Notes under the pieces: model-generated
Seen by the model: only the letters and a program-made list of their open reading frames with translations
What the model was told of the DNA's origin: nothing
Databases searched by the model: none
In this document: one piece after another, positions 57,814-64,000 of the stretch
Numbering within the stretch: position 1 is the stretch's first letter
How the letters are laid out: every line of letters begins with the position of its first letter
Translations under genes and position numbers: made by a program
Assembly: GCA_037127315.1 (NCBI GenBank)
Contig: JBBBDQ010001918.1
Span: forward strand, 3,557,501-3,621,500
Direction: 5' to 3'
Length of the DNA: 64,000 nucleotides
From: Ascarosepion bandense
Lineage: Eukaryota > Mollusca > Cephalopoda > Sepiida > Sepiidae

Positions 57814-57932
57814 GTTACAGCCGCATCTCATTGAAACCACCGGTTACTGTACGATCAGCGAAGTTAAACAATGTCGAGCCTGGTCAGGGTCTAGACAGGT
57901 GACCTTTTGGAAATACCAGGTGCTGTAAACTT
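57814..57932 (+). pseudogene. 5S rRNA-derived sequence, plus strand
   Basis: Read from 57814: GTTACAGCCGCATCTCATTG, GATCAGCGAAGTTAAACAAT, GTCGAGCCTGGTCAG, GGTGACCTTTTGGAAATACC, AGGTGCTGTAAACTT. The length of 119 nt matches 5S rRNA. More substitutions than the minus-strand copy, including GGGTCTAGACAG where TACTTGGATG is expected, argue for a pseudogene. Its 5' end faces that of the other copy 123 bp away (head-to-head). Confidence 0.82.
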
Positions 57933-58772
57933 GGATAAGCAGGTAAATCAGAGCTAGATTTACACCCAGGATCGCCTCACAGGATAATAGCCTCGTGGAT
58001 GAAAGCGTAGTTTTGTGGATGTGGAGACATAATAATCGTGAGTTTAGGGCCCGGGAGGGAAATAACGGATCAATACGACGCAAAAAATAGTCAAGACATT
58101 GTCAATGGAACAAACAAAAACCTTTCTCCGTAGAAGGGGTTCAGTCCAACAACCACCTGATGAACATCAAGTTGTTGTTATAACAGCTGTCTGCCACTTT
58201 GTAGAAGAGGCTCCGGCGTGGATGCTTTCCTTGCAAGTCCAGAGTCAATCGTTATCTACCCATATTATTTTCACTCCCATCCAATATTGTTATTCATTCA
58301 ACTCCAACACCACGTTCATCATTACGTTTGTACAAATAACCTACTATCTTGAGTGGCTCTCCTGTCTTATATAAGGAGAATGTTAGAGTTAGAAAAATTG
58401 TGGAAACTCTAAAGTCAAGCAGTACGACATTTTTCGTCTGCGATAAATATTTGTTTCACTTGAATTCACATCCTTTTTTTCAATTTCTGAATTATGACAT
58501 TAACCTAAATAATTTTATGTATATTCTTATATTTCAATGGTATAAATGATTACGAATATATCCCGAAAACAGTTTTGAAAGTTACGCTCTGTGGTTGTTT
58601 GTAAACACAAACATTCTAAAAAATTAAAATTGACATTTGACGGGAGGTTTTAAGAGGGATTTAATTTCAGATTTAATTACCTTTTATACTTTTATGCGAA
58701 ATTAATAAAAAAAATATTACTTTTCCTCTCAGATAATAACTATTATGTGCTTATCAAAGCATATTTTCCAAA
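57933..58772. other. Intergenic sequence, no feature recognised
   Basis: No gene is supported. GGGAGGGAAATAACGGATCA near 58050 loosely resembles a reversed SINE family A segment but is too short to call. Open frames at 58099-58374 and 57844-58083 have no recognisable domain. Confidence 0.4.
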
Positions 58773-58836
58773 ACACACACGCACGCACACACGCACGCAC
58801 GCACACACACACGCACGCACATACACACATATATAT
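58773..58836. repeat. (AC/GCAC)n microsatellite
   Basis: A mixture of AC dinucleotides and ACGC tetramers, ending near a CATATATAT segment. A (TA)n tract follows at 58898-58937. Confidence 0.92.
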
Positions 58837-58895
58837 TTGTTTGTTTGAGCATTCTTTTTAATCGATTCTCGTTGATATACTATTTTAATTAAACA

Positions 58896-58940
<45 letters not shown>

Positions 58941-59056
58941 TCTTTTTTTGCTTCCCCTTTTTTCCCTTCTCGGTGGGTTATACAAGACGATTTAAATTAT
59001 AGCTTGATTAATGCAATTTTTACTATTGGTATTATTGTTGCTATAGTTATTATTCT

Positions 59057-59105
<49 letters not shown>

Positions 59106-59470
59106 AGGAGTAGCAAAATGGATTAACAGTTCAGTGTTCGTAGGATTTACTTTTTTAAAGAGTGCTCGATACTTAGTAGACCAATATTTATGGTAACATT
59201 TTATTATAAGTGTTTATAATAAAAACATAGTTTACTACCATACAAGAGCTATCGTTTTTCGGTAGGACTTGTTAGTAGTGAGGCAGTGAGGTACCAACAG
59301 GTAGTACCGAAATACGAAAGCTCTTCTGTTGCAGTAAATTATGTTTTAATTATATATATATATATTAGTCATCCACATGCAAGTCTGAAAATTCTGTGTA
59401 TAAATCTTGATCTAACTTATATATATATATATATATATATATTTCTACTGGTCTGATTAGTTATGTGTAT

Positions 59471-59552
59471 ATCATTCGACAAGATTCGAACTTAACAACA
59501 TCGGGAAAGCCACCAATTGATCTGGTGCGTCTTAGACTGCTTGACCATGAAT
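59471..59552 (-). pseudogene. tRNA-like sequence (Ser/Leu type) at the centre of the inverted repeat
   Basis: On the minus strand TGGTCAAGCAGTCTAAGACG resembles a class II tRNA D-arm/box A, and GTTAAGTTCGAATCTTGTCG resembles a T-arm/box B. The stems are imperfect and the acceptor ends do not pair well, so it is likely a pseudogene or SINE head. It is the only RNA-like sequence in the spacer of the large inverted repeat. Confidence 0.6.
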
Positions 59553-59680
59553 TATTCCATAGTCTAACCGAAGTTAGATCAAGATTTATACACAGAACTT
59601 TCAATTTTTTATAAATAATCATCTTTGCTCTGAAATGTATAAACAGGCAATACTGGAGATTATCGAAATGGAATCAACAA

Positions 59681-59681
<1 letters not shown>

Positions 59682-59771
<90 letters not shown>
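59682..59771. repeat. (TA)n-(TG)n compound microsatellite
   Basis: About 43 bp of TA followed by about 46 bp of TG. It sits in the spacer of the large inverted repeat, just before a SINE family B-like end (GAACTGTGATACAGC). Confidence 0.95.
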
Positions 59772-59772
<1 letters not shown>

Positions 59773-59826
59773 TCGCCACACTGATGAACTGTGATACAGC
59801 AAAACAGGCTTGCATGTGGATGACTA

Positions 59827-59858
<32 letters not shown>

Positions 59859-60094
59859 TAATTTACTGCAACACAAGAGTTTTCGTATTTCGGTACTACC
59901 TGTTGGTACCTCACTGCCTCACTACTAACAAGTACTACCGAAAAACGATAGCTCTTGTATGGTAGTAAACTATGTTTTTATTATAAACACTTATAATAAA
60001 ATGTTACCATAAATATTGCTCTACTAATTATCGAGCACTTTTTAAAAAAGTAAATCCTACGAACAGTGAACTGTTAATCCATTTTGCTACTCCT

Positions 60095-60155
<61 letters not shown>

Positions 60156-60410
60156 ATAATGAGAACAAGAAGAATAATAACTATAGCAACAATAATACCA
60201 ATAGTAAAAATTGCATTAATCAAGCTATAATTTAAATCGTCTTGTAGAACCCACCGAGAACAAACTCGTGGGACAAAAGGGGAAGCAAAAAAAAAAAAAA
60301 AGAAACAAACGAAGTACATGAACAAAAAGTCAAGCACTCGTAGGAAAGAAAAAAAAAACCAAGACGAAAACCTTAACACTAAACCGCTCAATACCAAAGT
60401 AGAGGAAACG

Positions 60411-60467
60411 AAGACAGAAATCTAAGCAAGAGCCAAGATTGTTGGCTCTTGCTTTGATTTCTGTCTT
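60411..60467. repeat. Near-perfect hairpin, 25-bp arms, 7-nt loop
   Basis: The arm AAGACAGAAATCTAAGCAAG plus AGCCA is followed by the loop AGATTGT and then the reverse complement, with one mismatch in 25 bp. It lies just outside the right arm of the large inverted repeat. A Rho-independent terminator is not relevant in this genome, and no T-run requirement is met. Confidence 0.93.
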
Positions 60468-60486
60468 TATATATATACATACATAC

Positions 60487-60501
<15 letters not shown>

Positions 60502-60541
<40 letters not shown>
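60502..60541. repeat. (GT)n microsatellite
   Basis: About 20 GT units following a TA/CATA tract and running into the left terminal repeat of the next transposon. Confidence 0.95.
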
Positions 60542-60544
<3 letters not shown>

Positions 60545-61100
60545 ATAAAGTTTGTGTGCACTTTAAAAAATGTATAACTTTATTTATATTTGCGAGAGAA
60601 ATAATTTGTAAAAAGGATTAGAAAGAAGTAAATCTATATTTTTAAGGTTTTATTGAAATTTTATTTAAGTTTCCACATGTCCTCCATCATTAGCAATACA
60701 AAGGGTAATACGATTTTGCAGTTCACGGAAAACATTTGCCAACTGATTTACAGTAATGCCTGAAAACACATTAGTTATTTCAGTTAATTAACTAGGTTTG
60801 GTTGCATACACAACTTTTTTCACATGAAAAAAATTTAATAAAGGCAAATCTGGCCAACGCGACGGCCAATAAAATGGTCCTCCCCTTCCTATTAGGAAAT
60901 TCCCCTTCCTGTTAGGAAATTCCCCTTCCTGTTAGGAAATTCCCAGAAACTAACACGCAGAGTCCCATCTTGTTGAAAAACTGTATTATCTTTCAAGTTT
61001 TAATTGTTCAAGCACATTCCTTACAGATTATTTCTGTCACAAATACAAATAAAGTTATACATTTTTTTTAAGTGCACATGGACTTTATGGACACCCTGTA
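60537..61100 (-). mobile_element. Tc1/mariner-superfamily derivative with TIRs and a decayed transposase C-terminus
   Basis: Ends: the left terminus has GTCCATAAAGTTTGTGTGCA with ATGTATAACTTTATTT. The right terminus read in reverse has GTCCATAAAGTCCATGTGCA and ATGTATAACTTTATTT, giving inverted repeats of about 45 bp. Between them, on the minus strand, lie FQQDGTLRVSFWEF, then IGRGGPFYWPSRWPDL, FFHVKKVVYATKP, a stop, and LANVFRELQNRITLCIANDG. These are the catalytic-to-C-terminal region of a DUF4817-type DDE transposase, with the second D in QQDG and the expected SPDL changed to RWPDL. A 20-bp tandem (GGAAATTCCCCTTCCTGTTA) is duplicated inside. Non-autonomous. Confidence 0.87.
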
Positions 61101-61186
61101 TATTAAACAGTGTATTTATTATATTCATTGAGAAGATATTTCGAAAATCGATAAAAATAAGTGTTCAAAAGCGCTAAACGGGGAGA

Positions 61187-61270
61187 TCTTCATTACCAAG
61201 AGGTTAAGGCACGTCAGATATAATAACGGTATACTTTAGGGGACACAGGTTCGAATCCTGCGGGAGGGCG
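61187..61270 (+). pseudogene. tRNA-like sequence (class II type)
   Basis: TACCAAGAGGTTAAGGCACG resembles a Ser/Leu tRNA D-arm/box A, and GACACAGGTTCGAATCCTGC contains a near-consensus box B with four of five T-stem pairs. The acceptor strands do not pair and no clear anticodon arm forms, so it is a pseudogene or SINE head. It lies about 90 bp beyond the TIR element. Confidence 0.6.
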
Positions 61271-61519
61271 TATGTTTTTTTCTCACAAAAAACCTCGGAT
61301 ATATAAATGGTATATTTTGGCAGTATTTTCTTTTATACAAGGAGCTGTGATTAAGATTTTATTTTTCTTGAATTCGTAACTGTAGTTTCTTTTCTGAATA
61401 TACAGTGTGTAAAATACTGTCCACCCCAATTAGTGAATATTTTCAACTTTATTAAAACATAAATTTATTTCATATTGACTTTATTAAAAATAATTCTCGT
61501 CAGAATCCATTTTGTACAT

Positions 61520-62024
61520 TTATAAAATTACCATTCGTCCATGTATTGAAAATTGTTCCTATATAATGTCGGGTGCTCCTCCAGTTCATCTTGAGGTTCT
61601 GGCCAAAATCTAAAAGAGGATCTGCAATATAATCGATCCTGACATGGCAGTCCGCCTTCAGTCACTTTTTCACCGACACGATGTGGCTTGCCTTTGTCTT
61701 TTTTACAAGTATTTTCATGGCAATTGCTCTGACGAAATTTTTCTCTGATTTTCCAAACACATAACTTTACTCGTGCTACTAAATTGGGATCAAAGTCCCA
61801 CCCTTTTACAGTCGAAATAATTGAACATAAACGCCTTTTCTGCTCTAACAGTTTCTTTTCTCGCAATTCCCATTTGTACATCTCCCTTCCATTTCCTTGC
61901 TTCCCATTTAGCTATCGTCTCCGAAAGTTTAAATGCAACGTCAATTGCTTTCTTCTATCTACTTGATTTTCATCCATCTCGTATCATTTTTTTCGAAATT
62001 CCCTGTACTTTCTTAATTCCTCTC
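61520..62024 (+). pseudogene. Jockey/L2-like LINE, RT C-terminal region
   Basis: With stops and frameshifts the plus strand reads YIMSGAPPVHLEVLAKI, KRICNIIDPDMAVRLQSLF, DVACLCLFYKYFHGNCSDE, then (61784-61966) SHPFTVEII, CSNSFFSRNSHLYISL, FPFSYRLRKFKCNVNCFLL and a stop. The order matches the other fragments of this family. The usual 3' tail is replaced at about 62025 by dispersed repeat C. Inactive. Confidence 0.82.
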
Positions 62025-62255
62025 ACTGTAGGGTCCTGGGCATGACAGCAAACTGCACCCAGTAGCAAGGCCTCTGATTGGGACGTTGTGAGGAGCATGG
62101 AACCACTTTTTAATTGCTGTTGTTCCCAGGTTTACCGTGACCTGGAGTGGTAGCACCTGTTAGGGTCCCAGCTATGGGCAAATAGCTAACCATCCCCAAA
62201 CTGGAGTCAAAAGACTATGAAAGTATAAAAATAAACTTTTATAAAAATATACACA
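62025..62255 (+). repeat. Dispersed repeat (family C), plus-strand copy
   Basis: CCTGGGCATGACAGCAAACT, GGCCTCTGATTGGGACGTTG, GCATGGAACCAC, TTGCTGTTGTTCCCAGG, GGTAGCACCTGTTAGG and AGTATAAAAATAAACTTTTA match the reverse complement of 40065-40270 in the same order. Both copies are joined to pieces of the same LINE family, so the unit may travel with it. Confidence 0.82.
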
Positions 62256-62455
62256 TAAAAAAGACTTTTACAGAAAAATATACATTTTTGAAGGAAAGAT
62301 ATTACCATAGCACATTTTTGGAGGAAAAAAATTATTCTCAGCAAAACATTTTTGAATACAAAACTAGAAGACATTTTCAGTTTTCTAAAATAAAAAAAAA
62401 CAAAAAAACAACAAAATTTCATTAAAATTTGACTAAATCAACCTTCTCACTATAA

Positions 62456-62729
62456 CCGAACATTAAAAAAATTTCCTTAAGACATACCGTTTTGGCATTA
62501 AGTGACCCACAGAGGTTGATATGCTGTTAAACAAAACAAAACAAAAACAAAAACTCTCACTGTAATCCTCTGCTCAACAATGGCGGTCATTACTTGCTTG
62601 GGATGAAATGAGTATAAAAAGAAAATAAATAACATGATATTTGCTAATTGAGTTTTTAATCCTTAATAAATTACTTTTATTCAGTTTTTTTTATAAAAGT
62701 TGTTTTTCTGGTAATGCATTGTCTCAGTT
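62456..62729 (+). repeat. 274-bp direct repeat, copy 1, containing a satellite-like core and LINE tail
   Basis: CCGAACATTAAAAAAATTTC is followed by TTTTGGCATTAAGTGACCCA and CAGAGGTTGATATGCTGTTA, then an AAACAAAAC-rich run. The second phrase group matches the minus strand of the 78-bp satellite monomer over about 46 bp with about five differences. Then comes the LINE-type tail (CCTCTGCTCAACAATGGCGG, CTTGCTTGGGATGAAATGAG) and about 100 bp of flank. The whole unit is duplicated at 63268-63540. Confidence 0.9.
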
Positions 62730-62804
62730 CTGAGTTTTTTCAGTCATCAGTGTTCTGACTGCGGTGTTGAGTTGGCAGTGTTCACTTACCTCTTCCTTAT
62801 ACAA

Positions 62805-63090
62805 TAGCAGTCAGTCAGGTGTCATACGTGATACATGCTTTGGCGATCATGTCTCAAAACAGACATGACTGACTGGGCAGAAGATTATCCTGCAGTAGTT
62901 TGCCATTATTTTCTGCGGTAGACTGGTTGCCAGACAAGGCTATAAAACCGATTCTGTCCTATTATTTAAGCCATAACTTGAGGGAAAAGACGGATTAATA
63001 CCTTTCCCAAGAGTATTTGGCCTAAGTGAATGTAGAGAATTAAACTAAAATTCGAACTCGGTTCCCCGATTTCTCGTTCCGACCGATAAT
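62805..63090 (-). mobile_element. SINE family A, near full-length
   Basis: The plus strand reads CAGTCAGTCAGGTGTCATAC, GCGATCATGTCTCAAAACAG, AGATTATCCTGCAGTAGTTT, CGGTAGACTGGTTGCCAGAC, GGCTATAAAACCGATTCTGT and AAAATTCGAACTCGGTTCCC, the reverse of a full family A SINE. The tRNA-like head is partly retained up to about 63086. It lies between the two copies of the 274-bp direct repeat. Confidence 0.85.
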
Positions 63091-63267
63091 CGTCTATTCT
63101 TACGTTAGTGCGTAGACCAGTGGGTGGAACCTTCGCTCCCTGACCATGGTACATGGAAAGAAGGTGACTTTTGATGGTATTGTCCTGGAGTGGCGATGAC
63201 TCGAGTTGATCTACAGTTGAATTATTCTTTGATGATGCTGGTAGCACAAAGTCGCAAGTCAGCATGG

Positions 63268-63540
63268 CCGAACATTAAAAAAATTACCTTAAGACCTACC
63301 TTTTTGACATTAAGTGACCCACAGAGGTTGATATGCTGTTAAACAAAACAAAGCAAAAACAAAAACTCTCACTGTAATCCACTGCTCAACAATGGCGGTC
63401 ATGCCTTGCTCGGGATGAAATGAGTATAAAAAGAAAATAAATAACATGATATTTGCTAATTCAGTTTTTAATCCTTAATAAATTACTTTTATTCAGTTTT
63501 TTAAAAAAAGTTATTTTTCTGGTGATGCATTGTCTCAGTT
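63268..63540 (+). repeat. 273-bp direct repeat, copy 2
   Basis: Same sequence as 62456-62729 with scattered differences, 812 bp downstream, including the satellite-like core (TTTTTGACATTAAGTGACCC, CAGAGGTTGATATGCTGTTA) and the LINE-type tail (CACTGCTCAACAATGGCGGT, CCTTGCTCGGGATGAAATGA). Homology extends about 100 bp past the tail to GCATTGTCTCAGTT, so this is a segmental duplication rather than two independent insertions. Confidence 0.9.
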
Positions 63541-63582
63541 TGATCGTACTGAACTTATTCAAATTTATGACTCTTGCATTTT

Positions 63583-64000
63583 TTATAATCATATCGCCCG
63601 AAGCACTGGTTTGCTAGGGGTTTCATAGGAGGAAAGTTATGAGAATGAGGGACAGGTTATAGGGGGTGTCAGGCAGTGGGTAAGAGAAGGTTAAGAATAT
63701 TAATGCGAGTGGAGTGGATGAAGAAAGGAGCATGAGAGAGAGGATACAAGTTAGTGAGATAGGAGATGACTACTAATCTTGCATTTAAATTCCTGGAGAA
63801 TATAATTGTCGAGGAAGCAAGTAAACGGAATGAAATTCCACAGGCGGGAAGTGCGAGAAAATAAGCTATTGGAGTAGAATTTGCGATTACATTTTATTGG
63901 TTTCACAGCAAAAGGTGGGACCTAGTTAGTAACCTTGTTGCTCGAGTAAATTCATATATAGGGGGCACCAGTGAACTAAATTCATCGGAGCAGAAAAAGT
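63583..64000 (-). pseudogene. Jockey/L2-like LINE, RT C-terminus, 3' UTR and tail, running off the window
   Basis: On the minus strand from 64000: remnants of the ...VPPF(A)VKPIKCNRKFYSNS segment, then LFSRTSRLWNFIPFTCFLD and LQEFKCKISSHLLSH, then a C/T-rich UTR, ending in a decayed tail (CCCTAGCAAACCAGTGCTTC, GGGCGATATGATTATAAAA). The motif order equals that of 39672-40062. The window ends inside it. Confidence 0.8.

Larger units (their letters stand above)
58938..60306. repeat. Large nested inverted repeat (arms ~450-500 bp)
   Basis: The left arm 58938-59384 is the reverse complement of the right arm 59806-60306 with few differences. Matching phrases include CAAGACGATTTAAATTATAG/CTATAATTTAAATCGTCTTG, CCAGGAGTAGCAAAATGGAT/ATCCATTTTGCTACTCCTGG and AGTCATCCACATGCAAG/CTTGCATGTGGATGACT. 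The arms include internal (TA)n tracts that pair too. Inside, a second inverted pair (about 59388-59418 and 59570-59600, TATAAATCTTGATCTAACTT) encloses a tRNA-like sequence. The right arm has about 14 extra bases near 60260. No transposase is present; it is a foldback-like element or inverted duplication. Confidence 0.93.

Overview
This window looks like non-coding nuclear DNA of an animal, most likely a mollusc and plausibly a cephalopod such as an octopus. The reasoning is indirect. It is AT-rich, full of long (TA)n tracts, and crowded with tRNA-derived SINEs, decayed non-LTR retrotransposons and Tc1/mariner remnants, and I find no intact host gene. I cannot confirm the species from sequence alone. 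I see no bacterial operon, CRISPR array or phage module.

The dominant feature is one tandem satellite array from about 6331 to 39671 (33.3 kb, roughly 427 copies). Its monomer is 78 bp, exactly 26 codons, so stop-free runs of several hundred codons arise with a 26-residue period. I treat these as artefacts of unit length, not proteins. The array is zoned. Its left-centre is enriched in a GGTTTGG variant, a GGTTCG variant appears from about 19.6 kb, and a CTGTGTG variant dominates the right third. It carries higher-order duplications (an 18-unit, 1,404-bp offset, and a block seen three times at offsets of about 3,280 and 4,850 bp). Two stretches (about 12.7-15.9 kb and 25.25-35.95 kb) are rich in small indels.

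Left flank (1-6330): a 90-bp direct repeat pair, a six-copy 141-bp tandem repeat ending in a LINE-type 3' tail, a SINE, two tRNA-like sequences and (TA)n tracts. Right flank (39672-51600): a fragment of a jockey/L2-like LINE abutting the satellite, an internally deleted mariner transposase, more pieces of the same LINE, a 35-bp minisatellite split by a two-body SINE, a tRNA-Leu-like pseudogene, three copies of a second SINE family embedded in (TA)n, a perfect 44-bp palindrome and a GATA-repeat block.

51.6-57.1 kb: a degenerate endonuclease/reverse-transcriptase LINE (RTE/Cfdp2-like), two further 5'-truncated 3' ends of the same LINE in the same orientation, and a Tc1-like helix-turn-helix fragment. 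57.4-64 kb: two head-to-head 5S rRNA-derived sequences, one directly upstream of a SINE; a large nested inverted repeat; a near-perfect hairpin; a 560-bp TIR-bounded Tc1/mariner derivative; and further LINE and SINE copies.

The most useful result is a likely origin for the satellite. Two dispersed copies (62456-62729 and 63268-63540) carry, in reverse orientation to the array, a segment closely matching the core of the 78-bp monomer, just upstream of the 3' tail shared by the LINE fragments here. The 141-bp tandem repeat sits upstream of that same tail. This suggests that 3' regions of one retrotransposon family repeatedly seed tandem arrays.
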